Shown: positions 36,559-47,722, numbered from the stretch's first letter. The stretch is DNA of 64,000 bases from Phascolarctobacterium faecium DSM 14760 (GCF_003269275.1 NZ_QLTS01000005.1:62001-126000); one strand, 5' to 3'. Notes: a model not told the origin generated them from the letters alone. A program made the numbers and translations.

Positions 36559-37074
36559 ATGATAAATGCAGAAATAGAAGCTCGCGAGCTTCAGAACAAG
36601 CTTTCGCACATTTGCCCTGATGCAAAGATAGACTTCAAAATCCCTACTGCCAATGAAGCAGTGATCACAATCCATAATCCTAACGGCGGTTTGCCTATCA
36701 ATATTTTCAGCAATGATTTTGATCACGAATTCAAAGTAATTTACTTCAAAACGCCACGTTTTTTCCCTTCTAATCAAGACGGGATCGATGCTTTGCTTAA
36801 AGCAATTTCTGATTATATTACAGGTAAAATTGTTTATATGGACATTATCAGTACCAGTAATAATTCATATCCTCGCGATCGTTTAGTTCCTGTAAGTGAA
36901 CTTCCGGAAGCTGATCTTGATAAACTTGCCCGCCTTTGTATAAACAAGAATCTGCTTAGTGAAAGCGAACTCCGCTTTGAACTGCAAGCCGGCTCCTCTA
37001 TTTGTATCAATTTTTGGGATCAAAACAAAAATTTCTGTTATAAGATGCAAAACGGAAAATTAATTAAAGAATAA
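36559..37074 (+). CDS. Conserved-looking protein of unknown function
   Basis: A 171-residue protein, one of only three plus-strand genes in the window. It has an AAAGGAG site 9 nt before the ATG, its own extended -10 promoter and its own terminator, so it is an independent unit. No signal peptide or transmembrane helix is seen; the N-terminal half is mixed alpha/beta (KIDFKIPTANEAVITIHN, FKVIYFKTPRFFP) and the C-terminal third is rich in strands and cysteines (CINKNLL, CINFWDQNKNFCYK). I do not recognise a family. It is inserted between the ATP synthase operon and murA. The ribosome site, promoter and terminator argue that it is real. Confidence 0.7.
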   Translation: MINAEIEARELQNKLSHICPDAKIDFKIPTANEAVITIHNPNGGLPINIFSNDFDHEFKVIYFKTPRFFPSNQDGIDALLKAISDYITGKIVYMDIISTSNNSYPRDRLVPVSELPEADLDKLARLCINKNLLSESELRFELQAGSSICINFWDQNKNFCYKMQNGKLIKE

Positions 37075-37084
37075 TTTTCAAATA

Positions 37085-37117
37085 AAAAACTACCAATCAT
37101 TTGATTGGTAGTTTTTT
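37085..37117. terminator. Bidirectional terminator between convergent genes
   Basis: A nearly perfect hairpin (ACTACCAATCA pairing with TGATTGGTAGT) is flanked by A6 and T6, ending both the plus-strand gene at 37074 and the minus-strand small gene at 37116. Confidence 0.85.
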
Positions 37118-37301
37118 ATTTGCTTAATCTTTGGCGATCTGCCAGGATATTATAGTAAGTTTCTTTTTCCATAATCTCCCTGCGAATGCTTTGCTTAGCA
37201 CTTTCCTCAGAACACTCAGCCAAACGTTGGCGCAGAAACGCGAGATCTTGTTTCAGATGCAGCATTTTATTTCCCGAAATATCCATAATTGGATCCGACA
37301 C
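37116..37301 (-). CDS. Small helical protein of unknown function
   Basis: A 61-residue open frame starting with GTG (AAGGTGAT site 5 nt away). The product after residue 12 is a single charged, leucine-patterned helix (LKQDLAFLRQRLAE, RREIMEKETYYNILADRQRL), suggesting a coiled coil. It lies between the ATP synthase terminator and the bidirectional terminator, so it would be its own short unit. No family recognised; it is kept because of the good ribosome site and placement. Confidence 0.5.
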   Translation of the reverse strand: MSDPIMDISGNKMLHLKQDLAFLRQRLAECSEESAKQSIRREIMEKETYYNILADRQRLSK

Positions 37302-37354
37302 TTCTGATCACCTTCCTTTATCAACAGAATACTATAGAAAAGTTCTTTTAGCAA

Positions 37355-37390
37355 GTAAAAAACCCACTGTTTTACACAGTGGGTTTTAAT
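37355..37390 (-). terminator. Terminator of the ATP synthase operon
   Basis: A 10-bp stem (AACCCACTGT and its complement) with a 5-nt loop is followed by TTTTTTAC on the minus strand. It begins 22 nt after the atpC stop. Confidence 0.85.
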
Positions 37391-37407
37391 TTAATTGTCG
37401 TATGCGA

Positions 37408-37823
37408 TCAACGTCCTAATTTATTGTATGCACCCAAGCGGGCAATAGCCCTTCTCAGAGAGTACTGAGCTCGGTTAACATCCAGGTTTTCGGTCTTATT
37501 TTTCAAACGCTCTTCAGCACGTTCTTTAGCCGCTTCTGCTCTGGCTTTGTCAATATCGTCAGCCATTTCAGCAATAGTCGCCAGAATAGTGCATTTATTA
37601 GCGTTCATTTCCATAAAACCACCACAAATCGCAACATAACCTTCTGTGCCATCGGCCAGACGATATTTCATCGGCGCGATGTCCAAGCTGGCAATAACAG
37701 GAATGTGGTTAGCCTCGATGCCAATACCGCCATCATTAGTGCGGAGGCCCAGGTATACAATTTCATCGGAGCTGAAAAGCAATTTATCCGGAGTGACAAT
37801 TTCTAATTGCATACAATTAGCCA

Positions 37824-37824
<1 letters not shown>
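37408..37824 (-). CDS. atpC: ATP synthase F1 epsilon subunit AtpC
   Basis: A 138-residue epsilon subunit: an N-terminal beta-sandwich (1-85, with VTPDKLLFSSDEI and GGFMEMNANKCTIL) and a C-terminal two-helix domain (about 90-138) that can inhibit ATP hydrolysis. It sits on the central stalk with gamma. The ATG overlaps the atpD stop (TAATG), so it is translationally coupled. It is the last gene of the operon. Confidence 0.95.
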
Positions 37825-40150
<2,326 letters not shown>

Positions 40151-40157
40151 CAGTCAA

Positions 40158-41990
40158 TCACCTACCTTCACTGACAATAAAGGTATCCTTGAACTCAACG
40201 ATCGCTTTTTTCAAAGCTGCTTCATTTTCGTCGGTGATTTTCTTTTCGTCACGGATGGAAGCACCAATTTCAGGATGGTTTGCATCCATGAAATCAAGGA
40301 ATTCACTTTCCATGCGAGTGATGTCTTTTACTGCAACATCATCTAAATAACCTTTAGTACCGAGGTAGATAGCCATAACTTGTTTTTCTACCGGCAACGG
40401 CACATACTGGCCTTGCTTCAGTATTTCAGTCAAACGTTGGCCGCGATCCAGCTGAGCTTTGGTAGCTTTATCAAGATCGGAAGCAAACTGAGCGAACGCT
40501 GCAAGCTCACGATATTGTGCCAAGTCCAAACGCAGAGTACCTGCGACGGATTTCATTGCTTTGATTTGAGCCGCGCCGCCTACACGGGATACGGACAAAC
40601 CTGAGTTAATTGCCGGACGGATACCGGAATAGAATAATTCAGATTCCAGGAAGATCTGACCGTCAGTAATAGAAATTACGTTAGTAGGAATAAAGCCGCC
40701 AACGTCACCAGCCAGTGTTTCGATGATAGGCAATGCGGTGATAGAACCATTTCCAAGTTCTTTATTCAATTTAGCAGCACGTTCCAACAAACGGGAATGC
40801 AAGTAGAATACATCACCGGGATATGCTTCACGTCCTGGAGGACGGCGGAGCAGCAGGGACATAGCACGATAAGCAACAGCATGTTTAGACAAATCGTCAT
40901 ATACACAAAGTACATCTTTGCCCTGATCCATAAAGTATTCTGCCATTGTTACACCAGCATAAGGAGCCAGATACTGCAAAGGAGCAGAATCAGCAGCAGT
41001 AGCTGCAACGATGATAGTATAATCCATAGCCCCATGTTGTTCCAAAGTACGAACGATACGTGCTACGTTGGAAGCCTTTTGTCCGATAGCTACATAAATG
41101 CAGATAACACCGAGGCCTTTTTGGTTAATAATAGTATCAATAGCAACAGCAGTTTTGCCTGTGCCACGGTCACCGATAATAAGTTCGCGCTGACCACGTC
41201 CGATAGGGACGAGAGCATCGATACATTTGATACCAGTTTGCAGCGGAGTATCAACAGATTCACGATCCGCAATACCATGAGCAGGAGATTCAACAGGGCG
41301 TTTTTCTGCATAAGCTATCTCGCCCTTGCCATCGATAGGAGCACCAATAGCACTGACAACACGACCCAGCAAAGCTTCGCCTACAGGAACATCCATGATA
41401 TTGCCGGTACGGCGAACCAAATCGCCTTCTTTAATGAGGGTTTCGCCACCCATTAAAACGATACCAACAGAGTCAGGATTCAGATTCAGTACCATACCGG
41501 AAACATTGTTCGGCAATTCAACCAATTCGCCGGCCATAGCGTTTTTCATACCGATAACGGTAGCGATGCCGTCACCGATTTTTTCAACTATACCGACCTC
41601 TTCTAAGTTAACATCCACATTGTAATTCTCCAGCTTTTCGCTGAGAGCATCAGTCATTGCTTCTGGTTTTTCCAAAGCATAGTCATGAACGTCAATACCA
41701 TTCATAACAACTTCCATTTTCTTCAGTTTACGAAGTGCGGAAGCATCATATACTTTGTCGCCAATTTGAACGATGATACCACCGAGAATAGAAGGATCAA
41801 CATTTTTATTAAGGAAAATGTCGCGGCCTAACTTTTCGGTAAGAATTGCAGAAATGGATTGATACTCATCTACAGTTAATTTTTTAGCTGTAGTAACTTT
41901 TACATCTAAGAGTTCTTTAATAGAACCAAGATCAATTTTGAAGTCGGACAATTCTTGCTTAATTAAAGCAATATTTTCTTCACTCTTCAT
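40158..41990 (-). CDS. atpA: ATP synthase alpha subunit fused to a delta C-terminal domain
   Basis: A 610-residue protein in which a normal alpha subunit (from about residue 105-112; [24 protein letters not shown]-loop GDRGTGKT at 273-280) carries a 100-residue N-terminal extension. The extension (about 25-95) reads [20 protein letters not shown], then [23 protein letters not shown], which is the C-terminal domain of the delta (OSCP) subunit. The delta N-terminal six-helix domain is missing, and no separate atpH exists between atpF and this gene. The ATG at 41990 is chosen (GGAGGTGAT site) over a GTG five codons earlier. Three copies per F1 are expected. Confidence 0.92.
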   Translation of the reverse strand: MKSEENIALIKQELSDFKIDLGSIKELLDVKVTTAKKLTVDEYQSISAILTEKLGRDIFLNKNVDPSILGGIIVQIGDKVYDASALRKLKKMEVVMNGIDVHDYALEKPEAMTDALSEKLENYNVDVNLEEVGIVEKIGDGIATVIGMKNAMAGELVELPNNVSGMVLNLNPDSVGIVLMGGETLIKEGDLVRRTGNIMDVPVGEALLGRVVSAIGAPIDGKGEIAYAEKRPVESPAHGIADRESVDTPLQTGIKCIDALVPIGRGQRELIIGDRGTGKTAVAIDTIINQKGLGVICIYVAIGQKASNVARIVRTLEQHGAMDYTIIVAATAADSAPLQYLAPYAGVTMAEYFMDQGKDVLCVYDDLSKHAVAYRAMSLLLRRPPGREAYPGDVFYLHSRLLERAAKLNKELGNGSITALPIIETLAGDVGGFIPTNVISITDGQIFLESELFYSGIRPAINSGLSVSRVGGAAQIKAMKSVAGTLRLDLAQYRELAAFAQFASDLDKATKAQLDRGQRLTEILKQGQYVPLPVEKQVMAIYLGTKGYLDDVAVKDITRMESEFLDFMDANHPEIGASIRDEKKITDENEAALKKAIVEFKDTFIVSEGR

Positions 41991-42029
41991 AATTGTACCA
42001 ATCACCTCCGTATACCGGCTCTCATTATT

Positions 42030-42052
42030 ACCGCCTTTCGCTAAAGGGCGGT
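42030..42052 (-). other. Intercistronic hairpin between atpF and the delta-alpha fusion
   Basis: The minus strand forms ACCGCCCTTT-AGCG-AAAGGCGGT with one bulged base and no T-run after it, so it is not a terminator. It lies just upstream of the ribosome site of the fusion gene in a 97-nt gap and could tune its translation or protect RNA ends. Confidence 0.5.
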
Positions 42053-42087
42053 GTTAATTTCGTCCGGCCTATTGAGCAACAAGCAAA

Positions 42088-42570
42088 TTATTGTTTCAAT
42101 ACAGCATCAACAATATCGCCTGCTAATTTTTTGTCTTCTTCAGAGCCTAATTTTTGTTCAACAATCTTGCTGGCAGCAACCAGGCTAAGATTGATAACAT
42201 GGGCGCGAATTTCGCTGAGAGCCTGCTTTTTCTCAAGAGCAATAGCTTCTTTAGCAGTTTTCACAATTTGATCTTGTTCTGCTTTAGTATCAGCAAGAAT
42301 CTTATCGTGCGCAGTTTGCGCTGTTTTACGCGCATTGTCGATAATGGCTTGAGCTTCTTGACGTGCAGCAGCTAATTTAGCAGCATATTCTGCTTTAATG
42401 CTTTCAGCATCAGTTTTAGCAGTTTCAGCAGCAGCTAAATCGCCGGCAATTTTATTCTTGCGGTCATCCATGATCTTCATCAGGGGTTTATAAGCAAATT
42501 TCGCAAGAATGAAAACGAGAATCAAAAAGTTCAGGACCTGCGCAATAAGTGTAGCGTTAAAATTAACCAA
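42088..42570 (-). CDS. atpF: ATP synthase Fo b subunit AtpF
   Basis: A 160-residue peripheral-stalk subunit: one N-terminal transmembrane helix (about 7-28), then a long charged helix rich in A, K and E to the end. Length is normal, so it does not carry the missing delta N-terminal domain (unlike mycobacterial b-delta fusions). The start is a TTG with an AAAGGAG site 10 nt upstream. The C-terminal end is the part that should meet the delta-like domain of alpha. Confidence 0.94.
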   Translation of the reverse strand: MVNFNATLIAQVLNFLILVFILAKFAYKPLMKIMDDRKNKIAGDLAAAETAKTDAESIKAEYAAKLAAARQEAQAIIDNARKTAQTAHDKILADTKAEQDQIVKTAKEAIALEKKQALSEIRAHVINLSLVAASKIVEQKLGSEEDKKLAGDIVDAVLKQ

Positions 42571-42607
42571 TTATAGCACGCTCCTTTTCTGGTTTTCCAT
42601 TACGAAA

Positions 42608-42862
42608 TTATTTAATGAAGGGGTTAGCAAATACGAGAACGATAGCGATAACGTAGCACAAGATAGGCATGGATTCAACCAAACCTACACAAATCAGCAT
42701 AGTAGTCATCAATTTACCGGATTCTTCCGGTTGACGAGCCATAGATTCGATAGTTCTGCCGCAGAGGTGACCGTTACCAGTACCAGCGCCGTTTGCAGCG
42801 CCTAAACAAACAAGACCCGCGCCGATTAAAGATGCAGCGGTAATGATTGCGTTTTCAGTCAT
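42608..42862 (-). CDS. atpE: ATP synthase Fo c subunit AtpE
   Basis: An 84-residue double-helix hairpin forming the rotor ring. The polar loop ARQPE is intact. The ion-binding carboxylate is E63 in GLVESMPI; S64 follows, as in Na+-type rings, but P66 is as in many H+-type rings and the usual helix-1 glutamine of Na+ rings is asparagine (N30, GTGNG). The coupling ion is therefore unclear. The frame begins 3 codons earlier at an ATG that touches the AAAGG site; the ATG at 42862 is better spaced. Confidence 0.94.
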   Translation of the reverse strand: MTENAIITAASLIGAGLVCLGAANGAGTGNGHLCGRTIESMARQPEESGKLMTTMLICVGLVESMPILCYVIAIVLVFANPFIK

Positions 42863-42909
42863 TTCATTCATCCTTTCAAAATAAGAAAAATTTTAGAGTT
42901 GATTAATGC

Positions 42910-43629
42910 TTAATGCTCATCATGAAATGCGATGGCAAAGCTGCTTAAAGCAAGCATCGTAAAAATAAAGGCCTGCAAGAAGCCGATAAACAAACTGAAC
43001 ATTACCCAAAGCTCCGGGATGACCCACGGAGTCAGTTGATACAAAACGATCAACAGAATTTCGCCTGCCAGGATATTACCAAATAGACGAAGGGCCATGG
43101 TCAGCGGCTTTGTGATAGCATCAAGAAGGTGGATCGGTAAAAAGCCTGGTTTAGGACTGATAAAATGTTTAAAATGTCCTATTCCCTGCTGATGCACACC
43201 AACTGCATATCCGCCAAAGGCTACCATTAAAGAAAGCGCAAAAACAGTGTTGATATCATTGGTCGGGGAAGTCCAATGTACACCGATTTGCGGCAGCATA
43301 CCAAGTTCATTGCCAATGAAAATGAACATGAACAAGGTGATCATAAACGGCGCCATATACTTGCGTCCCTTCATCCCCAAAGTCTCTTCCATCAATCCGT
43401 TTAGGAAATCAATAAAAAACTCCATTCCGTTTTGCAAGCCACTTGGAACCAGCTTCGGATTTCTAGAAGCAATAAAGAACAGTAGAAACACGATCGCCAT
43501 TGTAATCCATGTCATATACATGGTTTGCATATGTATTACAACTCCTGGCGCCCATTCCTGCGCAAAATAATGAATTATCTCATTTGCGTTCTCAGCTTCT
43601 TTAGCCATAGCAGCTGCTTCTGTTCCCAT
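42910..43629 (-). CDS. atpB: ATP synthase Fo a subunit AtpB
   Basis: A 239-residue membrane subunit with five to six helices. The essential arginine is R181 in TMALRLFGNILAGE, in the helix facing the c ring. The FIGNELGMLPQ segment is family-typical. The ATG has an AGGAG site; it follows the subunit I-like gene by 4 nt and precedes atpE. Confidence 0.95.
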   Translation of the reverse strand: MGTEAAAMAKEAENANEIIHYFAQEWAPGVVIHMQTMYMTWITMAIVFLLFFIASRNPKLVPSGLQNGMEFFIDFLNGLMEETLGMKGRKYMAPFMITLFMFIFIGNELGMLPQIGVHWTSPTNDINTVFALSLMVAFGGYAVGVHQQGIGHFKHFISPKPGFLPIHLLDAITKPLTMALRLFGNILAGEILLIVLYQLTPWVIPELWVMFSLFIGFLQAFIFTMLALSSFAIAFHDEH

Positions 43630-43633
43630 TCTC

Positions 43634-44050
43634 TCACACTCCTTTCTTCACGCCCTGCTTTTTATTGAGCTGGTACGCGATAAATATTAGATTAAATATT
43701 AAAAATATATGTATCAGCAGAAACCCCATGCATACACCAAAAACATGGTATTTCAACTTTAACATCACAATAACTAAAGCACCGGCTGTTATTCTTCTGA
43801 CCCAACGAAAGCGCTTCATGGTTTTAAGCGCCGCTTCTGGCTCTCCCTGCGGCAGTGAACGCTGAATCCCCACAAACATAATCAACGTATCCAATAGCCC
43901 AACTGCACCGCCTAAAGCAAGCCCGGAAGCCAGCTCCTGATAACCCGCCATTTTCACGGCAAGAGCTACTGCAAAAGATGCAATAGCCAATCTTGTCAGA
44001 ACTTTTTTATACCCCATTGTTACTAAAGGGGTGAAGTCAATCATTTTCAT
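43634..44050 (-). CDS. atpI: ATP synthase subunit I-like protein AtpI
   Basis: A 138-residue protein with four hydrophobic segments (about 18-34, 40-60, 84-100, 105-127), which is the layout of the AtpI/subunit I family encoded first in bacterial atp operons and thought to help assemble the c ring. Sequence conservation in this family is low, so the assignment rests mainly on size, membrane layout and position directly before atpB. No atpZ-like gene precedes it. Confidence 0.82.
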   Translation of the reverse strand: MKMIDFTPLVTMGYKKVLTRLAIASFAVALAVKMAGYQELASGLALGGAVGLLDTLIMFVGIQRSLPQGEPEAALKTMKRFRWVRRITAGALVIVMLKLKYHVFGVCMGFLLIHIFLIFNLIFIAYQLNKKQGVKKGV

Positions 44051-44132
44051 CAGTTTTTACTACCTCATAAAACTGTCCGGCTTCAACTAAATATAAAAAC
44101 AAAATAGGCATTTTGGAAAAAATCAAGAATAA

Positions 44133-44160
44133 ATCATAATAATTTTAATATTTTTCACAA
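44133..44160 (-). promoter_or_regulatory. Possible promoter for the atp operon
   Basis: TTGTGA, 16 nt, TATGAT on the minus strand, about 83 nt before the atpI ATG. The 122-nt gap is otherwise AT-rich, with no terminator after wecB, so read-through from wecB is also possible. Confidence 0.4.
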
Positions 44161-44172
44161 TTTTTGTCTATC

Positions 44173-45330
44173 TTAATTAGGACTGAATTCAGATAAAATT
44201 TTGATGTCATAACCATTTTCATGCAAAATCTTTCTGATGATCCGCTCGCAGGCCCTGCCATCACCATACGGATTAGCAGCTTCAGCCATACTTTGATAAT
44301 ATTTACTATCATCCAACAACAGACTTGTTTCTCTCAATACATCATCATAAGCAGTGCCAACAAGCTTTACAGTACCTGCATCAACCGCTTCAGGACGCTC
44401 CGTAGTATCACGAAGAACCAATACAGGTTTGCCAAGGGCAGGAGCTTCTTCCTGAATCCCCCCGCTGTCAGTCAGCACAATATCTACCTTCGCCATCAAA
44501 TTGGCAAAAGGTTCATAATCCAATGGCTCAATCAAATGCACCTGCGCAAGCTTACCCAATTCTTCATCAACAATTTCTCTTACTTTAGGATTTTTATGGA
44601 CCGGAAAAATTGCTTCAACATCAGGATGATTTTCTAAAACCTTTCGAAGAGCCTGATAAACATGCCGCATCGGTTCACCTAAATTTTCGCGGCGGTGCGT
44701 TGTAACTAAAATCAGGCGTTTTCCTCCTGCAAGAGCTTTCTGCAATCCAGAGTCCGTAAACCGGTAATTAGCTTTAACTGTAGTCTGCAACGCATCAATT
44801 ACCGTATTACCAGTCACTACGATTGCCGCCGGATCAATATTTTCTTTCAGCAAATTATTCTTACTGGTAGAGGTAGGAGCAAAATGTATATCAGCAATGG
44901 CTCCGGTAAGTTTACGATTCATTTCTTCAGGATACGGAGAAAATTTGTTTCCTGTCCGCAGTCCGGCTTCTACATGCCCCACTGGAATCTGGGCATAAAA
45001 AGATGCCAAAGCCCCGACAAAGGTCGTAGTTGTATCACCATGCACCAGCACCATATCAGGCTGTGCCTCTGCCAATACGTCCTTTAATCCTGCCAAAGCC
45101 CGGCCAGTAACGTCATATAAAGTTTGTCCAGCGGTCATGATATTCAAATCATAATCCGGCTTTATTGCAAATAACTGCAGCACTTGGTCCAACATTTCGC
45201 GGTGCTGCGCCGTCACAGCTACGATTGGTTCAATAAAATCAGGGTATTTCTGCATTTCCAAAACTAACGGACACATTTTGATTGCTTCCGGACGCGTACC
45301 GAAAACTGTCATTAGCTTGATTTTTTTCAC
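44173..45330 (-). CDS. wecB: UDP-N-acetylglucosamine 2-epimerase (non-hydrolysing) WecB/MnaA
   Basis: A 385-residue GT-B-fold epimerase that converts UDP-GlcNAc to UDP-ManNAc. Family blocks are TVFGTRPEAIKM at the start, HVEAGLRTGNKFSPYPEE, DSGGIQEEAPALGKP and VLRDTTERPEA. The GTG at 45330 is preferred (GGGAG site 8 nt away) over a TTG five codons upstream. Its partner wecA is directly upstream, a pair used to build surface polysaccharide on undecaprenyl phosphate. Confidence 0.93.
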   Translation of the reverse strand: MKKIKLMTVFGTRPEAIKMCPLVLEMQKYPDFIEPIVAVTAQHREMLDQVLQLFAIKPDYDLNIMTAGQTLYDVTGRALAGLKDVLAEAQPDMVLVHGDTTTTFVGALASFYAQIPVGHVEAGLRTGNKFSPYPEEMNRKLTGAIADIHFAPTSTSKNNLLKENIDPAAIVVTGNTVIDALQTTVKANYRFTDSGLQKALAGGKRLILVTTHRRENLGEPMRHVYQALRKVLENHPDVEAIFPVHKNPKVREIVDEELGKLAQVHLIEPLDYEPFANLMAKVDIVLTDSGGIQEEAPALGKPVLVLRDTTERPEAVDAGTVKLVGTAYDDVLRETSLLLDDSKYYQSMAEAANPYGDGRACERIIRKILHENGYDIKILSEFSPN

Positions 45331-45398
45331 GACTTCGTCTCCCAACTATTCAATACGGTATGCAATGGATTACCAAATCAGCTTACTGAGATTAATAA

Positions 45399-46409
45399 TT
45401 AACGATCGTTCAAAATACCTATCTTTTTCGCACCGAAAACTACGGCTGTAATAATAAGCGCTATAATTATTGCCGCATAATAACCGCCAACCTCGGTCAG
45501 CAATACTGCAGCAATACCAAGTATAGCACTGATGATATACATCAGTAAAACAGCCTGACGCTGCGTCATTCCCATTGCCAGTAGCCGATGGTGCAGGTGT
45601 CCTTTATCCGGCTGGAAAATTGGTCTGCCATTCGTGTAGCGACGTACAATAGCAAACGCAGTATCCATAATCGGCAACCCTAAAGCTATGGCTGGCACAA
45701 TCAAAGCTATTGTAGCCGCACTTTTAACAGCGCCAAAAATAGAAATAGCCGCTAACATATAGCCGATAAACATACTGCCGGTATCACCCATAAAAATTGT
45801 TGCCGGATTAAAATTATAACGCATAAAACCTACAATACCGCCAGCCAAGGCAGCTGTAATTACAGCAACAGGATAAAATCCCTGCTGAATAGCTACCAGA
45901 ATTACAGTTATTGATGCGATACCAGCGACTCCGGCTGCCAATCCATCCAAACCATCCATCAGATTGACAACATTGGTAAAACTGATTACCCAAAAGATCG
46001 TAAACGGTATCGACAGATACTCCAGATAAAAATACCCACCCCAGGGATTATTAAGCCATTCGATACGAATGTCAAACAACACCAATACGGCTGCGGCAGC
46101 AATCTGCCCCAGCAGCTTAACCTTTGCCGGCAGCTGATAAACATCATCAATAATGCCGACTATCAGAATCACCGTACCGCCAAGCAAAAGCGCCATTACA
46201 TCCTTAGACAAATGCATGCTGCATAAAACAGCTACTACAAACCCAAGATAAATGGCCAGACCACCCAATCGCGGCATGATGCCTTTATGAACTTTTCTTC
46301 CGTCAGGCTTATCTAATGCACCTATACGAAAAGCCAATTTTTTGACATAAGGTGTCAAAAGCCAACTGGTAAAAAGAGCTATCACAAAAGCTAAAATATA
46401 CACTTGCAA
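45399..46409 (-). CDS. wecA: Undecaprenyl-phosphate GlcNAc-1-phosphate transferase (WecA/TagO family)
   Basis: A 336-residue polytopic membrane enzyme with about eleven hydrophobic helices. The catalytic aspartates are in the DDVYQLPAKVK segment and in NLMDGLDGLAAG and FMGDTGSMF, and the cytoplasmic H-rich loop reads DKGHLHHRL, as in WecA/TagO/MraY relatives. It starts glycan chains for O-antigen-type or wall polymers. The start is a TTG with a GAGGTGA site. MraY is excluded because the gene is away from the mur cluster and next to wecB. Confidence 0.92.
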   Translation of the reverse strand: MQVYILAFVIALFTSWLLTPYVKKLAFRIGALDKPDGRKVHKGIMPRLGGLAIYLGFVVAVLCSMHLSKDVMALLLGGTVILIVGIIDDVYQLPAKVKLLGQIAAAAVLVLFDIRIEWLNNPWGGYFYLEYLSIPFTIFWVISFTNVVNLMDGLDGLAAGVAGIASITVILVAIQQGFYPVAVITAALAGGIVGFMRYNFNPATIFMGDTGSMFIGYMLAAISIFGAVKSAATIALIVPAIALGLPIMDTAFAIVRRYTNGRPIFQPDKGHLHHRLLAMGMTQRQAVLLMYIISAILGIAAVLLTEVGGYYAAIIIALIITAVVFGAKKIGILNDR

Positions 46410-46491
46410 TTATTCACCTCATAGCGTTCAAAGCCGCTTATTTATACCTAAAAATTCTACATTCTTCTTATAAAGGTCATTCTTGTGTAAT

Positions 46492-46500
46492 AGTATATCA
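46492..46500 (-). promoter_or_regulatory. Candidate extended -10 promoter for wecA
   Basis: TGATATACT on the minus strand, about 83 nt before the wecA TTG, with no good -35. The surrounding 212-nt gap (46410-46621) contains this and the comEB terminator only. Confidence 0.4.
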
Positions 46501-46568
46501 AAAAAATACCATTTTGAACATTTTTTCTTTGATTTTTTTGTTGCGAAAGCAACATTTTCAGGAAAAAA

Positions 46569-46619
46569 TAAATACAGCAACTGCCAATGCCTTTAAAAAG
46601 CACTGCAATGCTGTATTTA
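46569..46619 (-). terminator. Terminator after the dCMP deaminase gene
   Basis: An 11-bp outer stem (TAAATACAGCA and its complement) with a partly paired inner loop is followed by TTTTTTCC on the minus strand, right at the end of the deaminase gene. Confidence 0.7.
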
Positions 46620-46621
46620 TT

Positions 46622-47080
46622 TTAATCTTCATCGTGCAGTATCGTTACCTTCATATTGGCAGCTTTCAACATCTCCTCAGCCAATTTATCAGGATAAGGA
46701 TTTGCATAAACAATCCGCTCAATACCAGCATTAATCAATATTTTAGTACAGACAACACACGGCTGATGAGTACAATACAACGTACCTCCGTTAACGGATA
46801 CGCCATGATAAGCGGCCTGAACAACGGCATTCTGCTCAGCATGGATACCGCGGCATAATTCATGCATTTGTCCGGAGGGTACTTTCAATTGTTCACGCAG
46901 GCAACCTGTCACCGAGCAATGCTCAAGTTTAGAAGGCGTACCGTTATAACCGGTAGCCACTATCTGTCTGTTCTTGACGATAACAGCACCGACGCTGCGA
47001 CGCAGGCAAGTGGAGCGCTTGCTTACTACCTGGGCTATCTCCATAAAATAATTGTCCCAGTCAGGTCTGTTATCATACAT
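46622..47080 (-). CDS. comEB: dCMP/cytidine deaminase family protein (ComEB)
   Basis: A 152-residue zinc deaminase. The active site shows GIHAEQNAV (zinc histidine and catalytic glutamate) and QPCVVCTK (two zinc cysteines), with the TGYNGTPS nucleotide loop. dCMP deaminase supplies dUMP for thymidylate synthesis; in Bacillus the gene is called comEB although it is not needed for transformation. An ATG at 47080 overlapping the upp stop is chosen over a TTG one codon earlier; no ribosome site is seen, so translation is probably coupled to upp. Confidence 0.9.
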   Translation of the reverse strand: MYDNRPDWDNYFMEIAQVVSKRSTCLRRSVGAVIVKNRQIVATGYNGTPSKLEHCSVTGCLREQLKVPSGQMHELCRGIHAEQNAVVQAAYHGVSVNGGTLYCTHQPCVVCTKILINAGIERIVYANPYPDKLAEEMLKAANMKVTILHDED

Positions 47081-47703
47081 CAATGTGTACCAAAAATACG
47101 ATCACCGGCATCGCCAAGTCCGGGAACGATATAACCATGTTCATTAAGTTTTTCATCTAAGGCAGCAGTATAAACTGGCACATCAGGATGCTCATCATTC
47201 ATAACCTTTACTCCTTCAGGAGCTGCCACCAAACACATAAAACGAATATTTTTTAAACCGCGCGCCTTCAGCATCGAAATCGCAGCAGCAGCGCTGCCTC
47301 CGGTTGCCAGCATCGGATCAACCACAATCGTCACGCCATCTTTATTATCAGGAAGTTTGCAGTAATATTCAATCGGCTTTAAAGTTTCTTCATCACGATA
47401 TAAACCAATAAAACCTACCCGTGCATCAGGAATCATCTTCAATACGCCTGTCAGCAATCCTAAACCAGCTCTTAAAATAGGCACAACAAAAATATCGCCG
47501 GCTACTTTATACCCTGTAGTTTTAGCTACCGGAGTGGCAACTTCAACTTCCTGCAACGGCAGATTCCTAGCCACTTCATAAGTCATAAGCATTGCTATTT
47601 CATCCAGACATTCACGAAAATCACGTGAAGAAGTATGTTCCGCACGCATTTTAGTAATTTTTTGTTTAATAAGCGGATGATCTACAACTGTAACTTGCAT
47701 CAT
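47080..47703 (-). CDS. upp: Uracil phosphoribosyltransferase Upp
   Basis: A 207-residue enzyme that makes UMP from uracil and PRPP. The PRPP loop is [16 protein letters not shown], and the uracil-binding C-terminus is [14 protein letters not shown], an exact family ending. The ATG at 47703 (AAGGAG site) is used; the longer frame would run into the glyA end. glyA is upstream and comEB overlaps its stop. Confidence 0.96.
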   Translation of the reverse strand: MMQVTVVDHPLIKQKITKMRAEHTSSRDFRECLDEIAMLMTYEVARNLPLQEVEVATPVAKTTGYKVAGDIFVVPILRAGLGLLTGVLKMIPDARVGFIGLYRDEETLKPIEYYCKLPDNKDGVTIVVDPMLATGGSAAAAISMLKARGLKNIRFMCLVAAPEGVKVMNDEHPDVPVYTAALDEKLNEHGYIVPGLGDAGDRIFGTH

Positions 47704-47722
47704 TAAAATCTCCTTCCTGGAT

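Noticed and set aside
40797-41456. 219-codon plus-strand open frame opposite atpA
   Set aside because: It mirrors the alpha-subunit gene, has no ribosome site and a composition typical of an antisense shadow.
41640-41660. Internal ATG (codon 112 of the fusion) as the true start of alpha
   Set aside because: No Shine-Dalgarno sequence is seen before it, and the upstream extension is open, in frame and matches the delta C-domain. It remains the main point to test.
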